DNA from: Siphonodentalium dalli
Taxonomy: Eukaryota > Mollusca > Scaphopoda > Gadilida > Siphonodentaliidae
Length of the DNA: 64,000 bases
NCBI GenBank assembly: GCA_032622095.1
Contig: CP136062.1
Span: 7,901,710-7,965,709 of the forward strand
Reading direction: 5' to 3'
Below are positions 34,884-45,558 of this stretch, one piece after another. Within the stretch, counting starts at the first letter, position 1, and every line of letters starts with the position of its first letter. The position numbers and the translations under genes are program-made. Below the pieces are notes generated by a model. That model worked only from the letters and a program-made list of their open reading frames with translations, ran no database searches and was not told where the DNA came from.

Positions 34884-36584
34884 ATGAATGAAAATATACA
34901 CGATCGAAGAAAGAGGTTGGCCAGAGAGAGAAAGCGAAGGCAGCGGGCACAAGAAACCGAGACACATGTTGCTGCTAAACGACAAGCTGATGCACAGTAT
35001 AGGCGTATTCGGTTACAAAATGAAAGCCAAGAAAATGGCGACAGGAGACGAACTAATGCACGACAAATGGCAGCCGATAGAAACGAAACACAAGAAGAGA
35101 CAGAAAATAGAAGGAATGAGAATAGATTACAAACAGAAGAATCGCGAGCCGCCGAAACACCAGAAGAGACAGAAATTAGAAGGACGGCAAATAGTTTACA
35201 AACATCAGCAGCACGAGCCACCGAAACATCAGAAGATACACAAATTAGAAGGACGGCAGATAGATTACAAACATCAGCAGCACGAGCCACCGAAACATCA
35301 GAAGATACACAAATTAGAAGGACGGCAGATAGATTACAAACATTAGCAGCACGAGCCACCGAAACATCAGAAGATACACAAATTAGAAGGACGGCAAATA
35401 TATTACAAACAGCAGAAGCTCGAGTCGCCGAAATACCAGAAGAGACCGACAATCGAAGAATGGCAAATAGATTACAAACAGCAGAAGCTCGAGCCGCCGA
35501 AACACAAGAAGAGACCGACAATAGACGGGCAGCAGATCGCACACGAGCAGAAACAAGACGCCAAAATGAAACGATTATTGCCAGTAACATAACATTTCGT
35601 GAAAATGACTTTAACCAACACACATGTGGAGACATGAACATATTGTGTCAACATTGTCAGTCTCTTAACTTCCACGCCGAACGACCAACTGACGGTAATT
35701 TCAATAATTGCTGCCACAAAGGGAAAGTATTACTCCCCACAAGAAGAGAAGTACCAGTTCTGCTGAAGACCCTGTTTACGGACCATGAGCATGCATATCA
35801 CTACAATTTTAAACAGAATATTAGATCTTACAATTCAGCTGTATCCTTTGCTTCAATGGGTGCGCAGATTGCCGAACCAGTCGGTCGAGGTCCATATTGC
35901 TTTAAAGTTCATGGTCAGATCTATCACCGTACATCTCATATGCATCCGGATGGAGATGGACCCAGACAATTCGCGCAGCTGTATGTGGTTGATTCGGCTG
36001 AAGCTCATCGAGTCAGAATGAACAATGTCGCGAATCAAAGATGCCTGGCAGAACTCATGCATGACATTGACCAAGTCATTAGGGATCATAATGTTTTTGC
36101 AGCTGCATACCGAACATTGGGTGAGGTAGAGAAAGAAGAACAAGAGCGTGCTATCAATGAACATATGACAATTCCAACTGTTAACATGACGTTCAGACGT
36201 GACCGAACTGCGGACAGACGGCGATACAATTTACCCACCGTAGATGAAGTTGCCATGATTTTCAGAAATACTGATGGAGAACCACCATTCGAACGGGATT
36301 TCCGTGTGTACCCACGTGATGCAAATGCGCAGATCATAAATCTAAACATTCTGAGTCCCAATTTAGACCCAATGACATACCCGTTGTTCTACCCATATGG
36401 TGAAGCGGGTTGGCAACCACGCATGCCGATCAACATGGCCGGACGAGAGAACGCACGCCGCACTGCTGTTAGTATGTTGCAATACAAGACAGCACAAACA
36501 GCAGTGCGAGCAGAAGAGTTCAACCCTATATTATATGGTGGCAAGTTGTTCCAACAATGGGTTTCCAGGATATGCGAACAGTAG
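34884..36584 (+). pseudogene. Helitron RepHel N-terminal part: Arg-rich repeats, zinc finger, start of Helitron-like N domain
   Basis: The 566 codons correspond to the N-terminal third of a Helitron Rep-helicase. Residues 1-58 are basic (DRRKRLARERKRRQR). Residues about 59-235 are six to seven 23-residue repeats (RRTADRLQTSAARATETSED and similar), encoded by a 69-bp minisatellite. A Cys/His cluster follows: C248, C255, C258, then C276-C277-H278, the usual Helitron zinc finger. YPLFYPYGEAGW (about residue 500) and FNPILYGGKLFQQW near the end are typical of the region just before the Rep nuclease. The frame then ends at a TAG because all of Rep is missing (junction about 36555-36565). In family members the protein nicks and joins transposon ends through an HUH/two-Tyr site; neither feature is present here. 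Confidence 0.9.
35058..35560 (+). repeat. In-frame 69-bp coding minisatellite
   Basis: About seven copies of a 69-bp unit encode 23-residue repeats beginning with two arginines. The middle copies are nearly identical (TCAGCAGCACGAGCCACCGA), the outer ones diverged. Because 69 is a multiple of three, copy number can change without frameshift. The long minus-strand frame 34670-35641 is a shadow of this repeat. Confidence 0.93.
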
Positions 36585-38380
36585 ATGGTGTTGTGTATGA
36601 GACATTTCGTGAAGCAGCCGACCAGAGGAATTTGCTGAGCGATGATCGTGAATGGGAAAGGTGTTTGGGTGAAGCTGCGGCCATCCAAATGCCATGCCAA
36701 CTGAGGCAAACATTTGCATTTATCTGCGTATTTAACCAACCGAGAGAACCAGCTGCTCTATATCTGAAATTCCAAGACGAGTTTATCCAGGATTTGGCCA
36801 GAAGCAATACACACGAGGTTGCTGTTAGCAAAGCATTGATAGACATCGAGAAAACGCTGAGAGCTCATGGAACTCGGTGCTCAGATATAGGGTTACCGGA
36901 TCCGGGTCCTGTTATTAACTATGAACATCAATTTGACCAAACGGATGAGGCCACTAACGCTGAAGAGCTTATACAGAGCTTGAATCCTATGCAGCGTGAA
37001 GCTTTTGATCGAGTGATAAATTCCCTTTCAGATGACACTGCGCCTCACAGGTTTTTCTTCATCGATGGTCCAGGCGGTACCGGCAAAACGTACTTATACA
37101 ATGCATTAATGGCCTTTCTCCGGGGTAGAGGTCAGGTCGTGTTACCATTCGCCACTACTGGAATTGCAGCTGATTTGATGAAAGGTGGTCGAACTGCTCA
37201 TAGTGGATTTCGTTTACCTGTTCCGATACTTGACACCTCGACATCAGGAATGAAAATTCCCTCAACTGAATCGCGACGTTTACACTCATCTGCGCTGATT
37301 ATCGTCGACGAGGCGTCAATGCTGTCCACAAATGCACTTCGGATCATTGAAATGCTTCTGCGGGACATAATGGCAAATGAGCACCCGTTTGGACGCAAGG
37401 TGTTACTCTTAGGAGGTGATTTCCGCCAGACTGCCAATGTTATACCAAGAGGATCAACAACTGCCATAATAGAATCGTGTATAAAGAGTTCCCATCTGTG
37501 GAGGTATGTGCAGGTTATTCACCTCAATGTTAATATGAGGGCAATAGGACAAGAGCAGTATACCGATTGGATTCTTGGCATCGGCGATGGGGTATTAAGC
37601 AATGATGTGGGCCTCCAGGAGGATATTGTGCAGATTCCCCAATCAATGGGTGTTGATTCAGATGTTGTTACGGAAATTTATGGCCAAACGCTGACATGTG
37701 ATAACGAGGATGACATTATGGAAATAGCATCGAGAATAATCCTAACGCCGAAGAATAAGGATGCACTTGAAATTAACAATGATGTTCTTGCGCTCATACC
37801 TGGCGACATTAAAGAGTATTTGAGTGCAGACTCAATTGTATCAGACGATGATCAAACAGGAGTACATTTCCCCGTCGAGTTCTTAAACCACCAGACTCCG
37901 TCAGGCATGCCACCACATATACTACATTTAAAGCGCGGCGCCATCATCATGCTTATCCGAAATCTAAACCCTCCAAAGGGTTTGCTGAATGGGACCCGCT
38001 TGATTGTGAAGGAGCTACATGAACACTTCATCCATGCAGAAATCCTCAGTGGCAGCAATAAAGGGGAAAATGTTTTTATACCCAGAATAGACATAGCACC
38101 CAGTGACACAAATCTTCCGTTTGTCATGAAGAGGCGACAGTTTCCCGTGATTCCCGCCTTTGTGATAACCATAAACAAATCACAAGGTCAGTCGTTTACC
38201 AGGGTTGGATTATATCTACCGAAACCAGTTTTTGCCCACGGACAGTTATATGTCGCTCTCAGCAGGACGCGGGATGCAGGGCATATGAAAATCCAGATGT
38301 CTCCCCAGCCGAACCAGGGTCAGATGTTAAACGATGAAAGACTGTTCACTAGGAACGTCGTAATCAAAGAACTCTTGTAA
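36557..38380 (+). CDS. Helitron PIF1-like 5'-3' helicase part, intact but without Rep
   Basis: 607 codons open from an ATG that overlaps the upstream frame in another phase. The first residues (FQDMRTVDGVVYETFREAA) match the pre-helicase region of Helitron proteins, so this ATG is accidental at the deletion junction. The helicase shows Walker A GPGGTGKT (residues 171-178), Walker B LIIVDEAS (Asp251-Glu252), motif III GGDFRQTANVIPRG (near 292), and C-terminal ITINKSQGQSF and LYVALSRTR. All are characteristic of PIF1/RecD-type superfamily 1 helicases that unwind DNA in Helitron rolling-circle transposition. There are no stops or frameshifts. It ends about 820 bases before the Helitron 3' end. 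An intact helicase with lost nuclease could act only with Rep from another copy, or be a relic. Confidence 0.92.
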   Translation: MGFQDMRTVDGVVYETFREAADQRNLLSDDREWERCLGEAAAIQMPCQLRQTFAFICVFNQPREPAALYLKFQDEFIQDLARSNTHEVAVSKALIDIEKTLRAHGTRCSDIGLPDPGPVINYEHQFDQTDEATNAEELIQSLNPMQREAFDRVINSLSDDTAPHRFFFIDGPGGTGKTYLYNALMAFLRGRGQVVLPFATTGIAADLMKGGRTAHSGFRLPVPILDTSTSGMKIPSTESRRLHSSALIIVDEASMLSTNALRIIEMLLRDIMANEHPFGRKVLLLGGDFRQTANVIPRGSTTAIIESCIKSSHLWRYVQVIHLNVNMRAIGQEQYTDWILGIGDGVLSNDVGLQEDIVQIPQSMGVDSDVVTEIYGQTLTCDNEDDIMEIASRIILTPKNKDALEINNDVLALIPGDIKEYLSADSIVSDDDQTGVHFPVEFLNHQTPSGMPPHILHLKRGAIIMLIRNLNPPKGLLNGTRLIVKELHEHFIHAEILSGSNKGENVFIPRIDIAPSDTNLPFVMKRRQFPVIPAFVITINKSQGQSFTRVGLYLPKPVFAHGQLYVALSRTRDAGHMKIQMSPQPNQGQMLNDERLFTRNVVIKELL

Positions 38381-38466
38381 CGACCAAGGTCGTGATCCGA
38401 GAATACAGAGATCGTTCTATTAATTTGAATGGTGGAAATGTTTTGGGAATGCCAAGATCGAGAACT

Positions 38467-38620
38467 TCTAACTTCAAACGTCAGACAATGTCAGTTATCA
38501 ACGACCATGTGACTGGTGTGGCCGCCAGTTGCTCTCATATAGCGATATAGTTGGAACATATTTATCGGCACAAAACACGTATGTACATGTAAATGACAGC
38601 GCCCGACGTTTGAAGTTAGA
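38467..38620. repeat. 16-bp inverted repeat in the Helitron 3' region
   Basis: TCTAACTTCAAACGTC (38467-38482) is exactly complementary to GACGTTTGAAGTTAGA (38605-38620), separated by 122 bases. It lies 87 bases after the helicase stop. It could be a subterminal feature or an RNA 3' end structure; function unknown. Confidence 0.85.
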
Positions 38621-39200
38621 CGATTCCCATACATTATTTACCAAGATTCGCATACTCTATTTTGTCAAATCCTATGCCATGCACCGACAAGTGGGTCATT
38701 AAACGGAAATAAGCTCCAATTGAATACATTCTGTTTGGCCTGATCCAGTAATCGGGGCGACTCAACTACATTTATAGCGCAATTCACTATTAATCAATCG
38801 AGACTCCACTTCTCCGTGAATGGCTATGGATAGGTATTGTTTGTTGTAATTCTGTTCGGCTCTCCGTGCCATATATGACACGATTGGAAGAATACAAATA
38901 TATATGTATTAATTTTGCTCTCTAAACCTCTCTATTGTCCGACTCTAAACTGCCATTGCCCAAACGGAAAACAATTATCGTAATTTTCAGTAAGTTGTAT
39001 ACCGCGCGTCGTACACCATTGACCTAACAACAACATATTATTGAACATGCAGCTGGGAATAATACAGAGATCGCGTCAGTGAGAATCCAGTTTCCTATCA
39101 AGCGAACCATTTCAAATAGGAATGATCATTTATTCATGCGCGCGCACTTTATGACGAACATGTATATACCCGTCATTTTGTGACGGGCAACCCCCTAGTA

Positions 39201-40962
39201 TCTATATATATAAAACCCGTTGTCTGTGTGTGTGTGTGTCTCTGTGTGTGTGTATAACTCGGTCACGCTTTTGGCGCGTTTATAACTTGTTAACCATGCA
39301 TCCAATGTGGCCCAAATTTGCACCACGGCCTATATTGTGTCATAAAAGGTGACTCACCAAATTTCACGCCGATTGGTCCAAGCAAACCTGAGATCTAACA
39401 TGGTCCCCAAATGCAGTATCTGCACTCAAGTATAGACACTATTTCTTATGACGTTTGTCCAAATGACGTCATTGACGTCGAACGCAGTACAACACTTGCT
39501 TTGCTATTGTAGGCGAAACTTCCATGCGCTCTACCAAAACGTTGTTGGAAATAGGCGCTAAATTAATGTGTGAGTTCAGGTTCATTGTGAATTTAGATAA
39601 CGAATGTTGATTTTGTCGCGGAAGTGCATGTATAGTGGGGTGTAGACAAGACTCGAACGTTCTACCGTCGTTGGGAATGGGTGGATGTAGTGGGGTGCAG
39701 AGTCAAGACTCGAACGTTCGTCGTTGGGCATGGGTGCTAATATAGTATTTTAATTTGCCAGTTGGGTTTAAACATAAGTAATAATGCTGTCTTTGATACG
39801 AAAGTTGTGCATTGAATGTAGTATCGAAGGAGTACCGGTATACACGGAAGATGGCGAGTGGACAGGCTGACCTCCCGCCAGTGGGTACCGTGAACTCAGT
39901 AAATTCGTCAAACTGAGTTAGAAAAATCTCATTCCCGGGACAGGCCTAATAATAGGGCCTACAGTGTAAACAATACTGCCGACGCTAATTAATGTTCTTT
40001 TAATCTTTCGGTTGAGTGCAAATCTGATAAAAGAATAAATGTTTAAAAGATCACAACGTGCGCGAAGCGCACGCAGTTTAAATTCATATAATATGCGCGA
40101 AGCTCACTAAGGGGCTGCAGACCCCTCCCCCGCTAAATAAAGGTTCCGAATAGAGCCTGTTTCAGTTAGTAGGCCCTAGATAAAGTAAAATATCTTGATT
40201 GTTGCGTTCCATATGTGCATGCATATACGTGGGTTGGGGAGATGATGGTGGAGGCAAAAATACAGTTTTATTGAAAAAAAGTGTTCATACAAATGGGCCG
40301 CACAGTGCAGGGCGTGTGATCATTAGGCTGCATGCTGAATACAGGTTCCAAAGGGGGTCCGTTTAAAATGTGCTGCAAGCTCCCTATGTGTGCGCGAAGC
40401 TCACGCAGTTTAAGATCATATAATGTGCGCGATGCTCAGAAAGGGGCTGTAGACCCCTCCCCGCTAAATAAAGTCTCCCGAATTGAGCCTGTTTCAGTAT
40501 AGATAAAGTACAATATTTTGATTGTTGAGTTCCATATGTGCATGCATATACATGGGTTGGAGAGATGGGGTGGGGGTAAAAAATACAATTTTATTGAAAA
40601 GTGTTCATACAAATGGATCGCACAGTGCAGGTGTATGATAATTAGGCGGCATGCGGAATACAGGTTCCAAAGTGGGTCCGTTCAAAATGTGCAACAAGAT
40701 CCCGAATGAAGGCTCCTGAATTGAGTATGTTTCAGTTGGTGCATAGTAGTATTTAAATAATATACTGATTTTGTTTCGTTCAATATGTGAATGCGCATAT
40801 GTAGACTGGGTGTGTAGAAATACAGTTTTAGTGAAATAAAGTGTTCCAACGCGCATAAAGTAACAAAAACGAGAAGCATGACCATTCCATGTGTCCATGA
40901 ACACTAGAAAATGACAAAGAACATTTACATACCCGTCATTTTGTGACGGGCAACCCCCCTAG
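39201..40962 (+). mobile_element. Non-autonomous Helitron C (1762 bp)
   Basis: 5' end TCTATATATATAAAACCC at 39201, preceded by A of the TA that follows the previous Helitron. 3' hairpin 40932-40950 and terminal CTAG at 40959-40962. Internal layout is as in A and D: GT-rich start, leader with TGACGTCA (39464-39471), duplicated CGTCGTTGGG-ATGGGTG block, GCGAAGC hairpin pairs, GTGCATGCATATA blocks. It encodes no protein. The sequence continues without any gap into Helitron D. Confidence 0.92.
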
Positions 40963-42715
40963 TCTATATATATAAAACCCGTCGTCTGTGTGTGTGTGTG
41001 TGTATCTGTGTGTGTGTGTATAACTCGGTCACGCTTTTGGCGCGTCTATAACTTTTCAACCATGCGTCCAATGTGGCCCAAATTTGTACCACGACCTATA
41101 GTTTGTCATAAAAGGTGACTAACCAAATTTCACACCGATTGGTCAAAGCAAACCTGAGATATAACATGGTCCCCAAATGCAGAATTTGCACTCAAGTAGA
41201 CACTATTTCTTATGACGTTTGTCGAAATGACGTCATTGACGTCGAACGCAAACCAACACTTGCTTTGCTATTGTAGGCGAAACTTCCATACGCTCTACCA
41301 AAGCGTTGTTGGAAATAGGCGCTAATTAAATGTGTCAGTTCAGGTTCAGTGTGAATTTAGGTAACGAATGTTCATTTTGTCGCGGAAGTGCATGTATAGT
41401 GGGGTGTAGAGTCATGACTCGAACGTTCTACCGTCGTTGGGAATGGGTGGTTGTAGTGGTGTGCAGAGTCAAGACTCGAACGTTCGTCGTTGGGAATGGG
41501 TGCTAATATGGTATTTTAATTTGCCAGTTGGGTTTGAACATGAGTAAAGAATGCTGTCTTTGATACGAAAGTTGTGCACTGAGTGTGGAATCGAAGGAGT
41601 ACCGGTATACTCGGAAGATGGCGAATGGACACAGTCTGGCCTCCCGCCAGTGGGTACCGCGAACTCAGTAAATTCGACGGAACTCAGTTAGATAAATCAC
41701 ATTCCCGAGCCGGGACTAATAATACAGTGTAAACACTACTGTCGACGCTAATTAATGCTCTTTTAATCTTTCGGTTGAGTGCAAAGATCAAAATGTGCGC
41801 GAAGCGCACAAAGTTAAAGATCATATAATGCGCGCGAAACTCACAAGGGGCTATAGGCCCCTTCCCCGCAAAATAAAGGTTCCGAATTGGGCCTGTTTCA
41901 GTTAGTATATAGATAAAGTAAAATATCTTGATTGTTGCGTTCCATATGTGCATGAATATACGTGGGTTGGGGAAATTGGGGTGGGGGTAAAAATACAGTT
42001 TTATTGAAATAAAGTGTTCATACAAATGGGCCGCGCAGTGCAGGGCGTGTGGTCATTACAGGTTCCAAAGTGGGTCCATTTAAAATGTGCTGTAAGTTCC
42101 CTATATGTGCGCGAAGCTCACGCAGTTTAAGATCATATAATGTGCGCGAAGCGCAGAAAGGGACTGTATGCCCATCCCCCGCTAAATAAGGATCCCGAAT
42201 TGAGCCTGTTTCAGTATATAGATCAAGTAAAATATCTTGATTGTTGCTTTCCATACGTGCATGCATATACATGGGTTGAGGAGATGGGGTGGGGGTAAAA
42301 ATACAGTTTTATTGAAATAAAGTTTTCATACAAATGGGCCGCACAGTGCAGTGCGTGTGATCATTAGGCGGCATGCTGAATACAGGTTCCAAATGGGGTC
42401 CGTTCAAAATGTGCCGCAAGCTCCCGAATAAAGGCTCCTGAATTGAGTATGTTTCAGTTGGTTTATAGTAATATTTAAATAATATGCTGATTTTGTTTCG
42501 TTCAATATGTGCATGCGCATATGTGGACTTGGTGTGTAGAAATACAGTTTTTAGTGAAATATTTATTTAAAGTGTTCCAATGCGCATCCAGTATAACAAA
42601 AAAGAGAAGCATGACCATTCCATGTGTCCATGAACGCGGACAGTAGAAAATAACAAAGAACATGTGTATGTATAGGCTAGGCCTACCCGTCATTTTGTGA
42701 CGGGCAACCCCCTAG
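40963..42715 (+). mobile_element. Non-autonomous Helitron D (1753 bp)
   Basis: Starts TCTATATATATAAAACCC immediately after the CTAG of C and ends with hairpin 42686-42704 and CTAG at 42712-42715, followed by T. Length and order match C closely. Leader TGACGTCA is at 41228-41235. A small insertion (TGTGTATGTATAGGCTAGG) replaces part of the usual sequence just before the hairpin. Confidence 0.92.
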
Positions 42716-42917
42716 TAATATAATAGACCAAGTGATGTGACTGACTTCTTCCGCTCTATTTTCAAATGCGCACCTCGAAATTTGCAACCAGTGAACGAGA
42801 TTTTAACAAACAAAACACACCAATGGTTAAACGCCGACAAGACTATTCACCGATGTATCTTTCTCAGCAGTGATACGATTAGGATTACACTTCCGAGTTT
42901 GAACCTTTAGGTGGGCA

Positions 42918-43172
42918 CTGAATGGAATCAGGATAGGCAGGTCCGGTCTGCGCATGCGCAGTTTTTAATGTAATAATATTTTGTCAAATAAAACTGAGCG
43001 TTCCGCTTAACTAAAGTTCCGTAAACCATACGGTCAATTTGATCAGCTAGACAACGCATTGTGCGTGTTTGACCCAAACTAGAACAGTTGTGGAAGTGTT
43101 CGATCCTCTTGTCGTGCGCGTCAAAAAATGACACATGCATATACCGGACCTGCCTATCCTGATTCCATTCAG
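42918..43172. repeat. Perfect 30-bp inverted repeat
   Basis: 42918-42947 (CTGAATGGAATCAGGATAGG and 10 more bases) is exactly complementary to 43143-43172. The spacer begins with the palindrome CTGCGCATGCGCAG (42948-42961), a match to the animal NRF1 consensus. Exact arms suggest a recent foldback. A weak minus-strand frame (42928-43299) across it has no recognisable domain. Confidence 0.9.
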
Positions 43173-43238
43173 CCTTTTCTGAAACTTTAAGCGAGTCTGA
43201 TGAGCATGCGCTCTCAGATGCGGAAGTCGACCAATTAG

Positions 43239-43574
43239 GTTGGCGATTATCGCAATACGATAGGGGAACACTCCGACGTTCGTACTCAGATATCACCAAT
43301 TTTTGTACCTACCGTAGCTTGCCTGTTCTGGGTTTCACAGGAAAATGGCTAATTTGATTCTGTTTGTTGTTATATATATATATATATATCACCTCGTTTT
43401 AATATTATTCTTTTAAGTTTTTCATAAAAAATAAAATAAAACAAGCCGAAGATGATTTGTTTAAAACGTCTGAACCATGAAACTGGCGATGTTATCATCA
43501 TACGTTATACTTGTGATAGTTACGTTACGCACAATGTGTTCCCCTACTAGTATCGTATTGCGATAATCGCCAAC
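43239..43574. repeat. Perfect 24-bp inverted repeat
   Basis: GTTGGCGATTATCGCAATAC plus GATA (43239-43262) is complementary to 43551-43574. A TA tract (43372-43388) lies between. It directly follows the 30-bp inverted repeat, so both may belong to one composite foldback. Confidence 0.85.
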
Positions 43575-43884
43575 CGACTAATTACCATGATCAGATTCAC
43601 CGGGATTGTTGATGTTATCATCATGTGGACTAAATGTACAATATAAACAAATGTTTTTATTTCTGTTTCTGTTGCCACACTTGGAATTAAACGTGTGCAT
43701 ACCAATATACCATTATACTTGTGTTTGTCTTTATTCAGTAATAATTTCATCGATGTTAATTTGAATTGTGCTCCCTCAAAAAAGGCGCGCGCAAATCCCA
43801 AAAGCTCCGAGCGATATATCGGGCACCTACGTTTTCCAAATTCGAAGGACTGCAGAAGTTCCGAAAACCAACCAACGTCAAATG

Positions 43885-44640
43885 AAGGACAATAAAAAAC
43901 AACTAACGAAAAAACACACTGGCTGACGAATGGTGGCAAATGCCCGATAAATGACGATGACAAATGACAAAAAACAACAAAGCAAAATACTGACCGACAA
44001 CGAAAAATGACTGATGACGAAAAACAAACGGCCAATGACTATTAAACACGATATCGAACGATCGATGACCAAAAATTACTGATGACGAAAAAACAAACGG
44101 CCAACGATAAACACAATGTCGAATGATCGACGACGAAAAATGTCTGGACGACAAACACATCGACCCAGGCCTGCAGGTTTCAAAATTATGTGTAACCTAT
44201 GGTACATGTATTTTTCGTTCGCCTGGTTTGTGCTTTAATAGGCAATCCTAGTCGAAAATCTACGGGATATAATGTACCCTGCTGGACAAAACTAGTTTCC
44301 ACTTAACCACAGTGCAGTTAGTAATAGTATTGCCACCGTGGCCAAAATGCAACTACATTGTACGCCGCGGCTCCACTGGATAACTACAGTTGGGTCGCAG
44401 TGTACTTGCAACGAAAAACACGACTGATGACAAATAAACAAAGGATGAAAACGAATGACCAACAATAAACACGACGACAAACTACCAAGGACGAAAAACG
44501 ATAGTCGATAGACGACAACCAAACAGGAATGACGACAAACGTACACACTGACTGTGGGCAGTGTGGCACTGACGACAGTAACGAATGACGACAAATTGTC
44601 AAATGATGAAAAACGATTAAATGAATAACATTAAATCAAA
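43885..44640. repeat. Degenerate GACGAAAAAC minisatellite, interrupted
   Basis: GATGACGAAAAACAAACGGCC and related words (GATGACAAA, ACGACAAAC, GACGAAAAATG) repeat loosely from 43885 to about 44160 and again 44410-44640. The best pair, about 44010 and 44080, has a 70-base period. The gap between holds a fragment of the TA-flanked MITE. Long minus-strand frames here (e.g. 43547-44035) are low-complexity products. Confidence 0.75.
44277..44409 (-). mobile_element. Truncated copy of the 389-bp TA-flanked MITE
   Basis: CCCTGCTGGACAAAACTAG preceded by TA is the terminal repeat. The following GCGGCTCCACTGGATAACTA and GTTGGGTCGCAGTGTACTTGC are the reverse complement of the right half of the copies at 50969 and 52397. 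The left half is absent. Confidence 0.8.
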
Positions 44641-45558
44641 ATTTAATTTTTTAAGCAAACAGACCTACCTTTAAAAAACTTGGATTTGAATAAAAATGCC
44701 TCGATCCACGACCATGTACTAGTATGTGTTCACAACAGCACCGCCAAAATCTTCATCAGATATCACTTCCTTGAATTGTAATCAGTTATGGACGCCGCAA
44801 CACAGAATTCTTTCTTTGAAATTGAATCGTTTGATTTTTTTAAATTTCCATGATGATGAACTTCAACTGTTGAAAGTTGAACGTTTTGGTTCACTGGTTG
44901 ATTGAATGATTCTTGAATCTTTATCAGTGTTGTCTCTAACAGTTCACAACAGCATAACTCAGTAATTGTCGACAGTGTTGAAGTGGAGAAAACTTAATTC
45001 ACGAAATCAAGCGAGCAATACTGTCGATTTGTCAAAAACTGTTTGCTATGGCGGGGAAGTTCAAGGTGAAGGCTATGGGATATATGGTAGTAATTTCTGG
45101 ACCACTTAAATTGCCGTAAGCCGGATTGCAGGGCGGTCGCTAGACGGGGAATAATTAGTTATTTACTTATTATGCTTGTAATATCACAATGAATTTTATC
45201 AGATGAAAAAACTGTATTTAATTCTCGGTAAGAACTGAGTACTCTGACCTAGAACCTGGGAATTAATTTTATCAGTTGTTGTCCGAGTATTCCACCGCTA
45301 TATCTGAGCACCCTGTACTGTAGTTTCTGCTGGATTCTGCGCAGTGACGAGCGGAAGTCACGTGTTAATTCCGAAAAAATGCATACACTCTTTCCTGAAA
45401 ATCGTTCCATCGTATAGAAATATATATAGAAAAATTATATGACGTCATCATTCACACACGCCTTAGGTATAAACACCCACCGGGGTGGTTGCTACTAATA
45501 TTTCAGGTTGCCACAAAATGTTGATGTATGTACCGGTAGTTACTAGTTTATTGTCAAC
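44641..45558. other. Unassigned DNA
   Basis: Nothing recognisable. There is a short GTTGAAAGTTGAACG repeat near 44868. Confidence 0.45.

Larger units (their letters stand above)
34884..39198 (+). mobile_element. Rep-deleted Helitron, 3' part with terminus
   Basis: It comprises the two protein segments, an 820-base 3' untranslated part and a perfect Helitron 3' end: hairpin CCCGTCATTTTGTGACGGG (39169-39187), then CAACCCC and CTAG at 39195-39198. The last 35 to 40 bases match the short Helitrons, but the preceding sequence does not, as expected when non-autonomous copies share only ends with their autonomous partner. The 5' end is unresolved; the nearest upstream matching 5' terminus is 25316. 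TA (39199-39200) separates it from Helitron C. Confidence 0.85.

Noticed and set aside
34670-35641. 323-codon minus-strand open frame
   Set aside because: It is the antisense of the Arg-rich 69-bp coding minisatellite. The plus strand has zinc-finger and Helitron motifs, the minus strand none.
43547-44160. 162-codon and related minus-strand frames
   Set aside because: Derived from the GACGAAAAAC low-complexity repeat.
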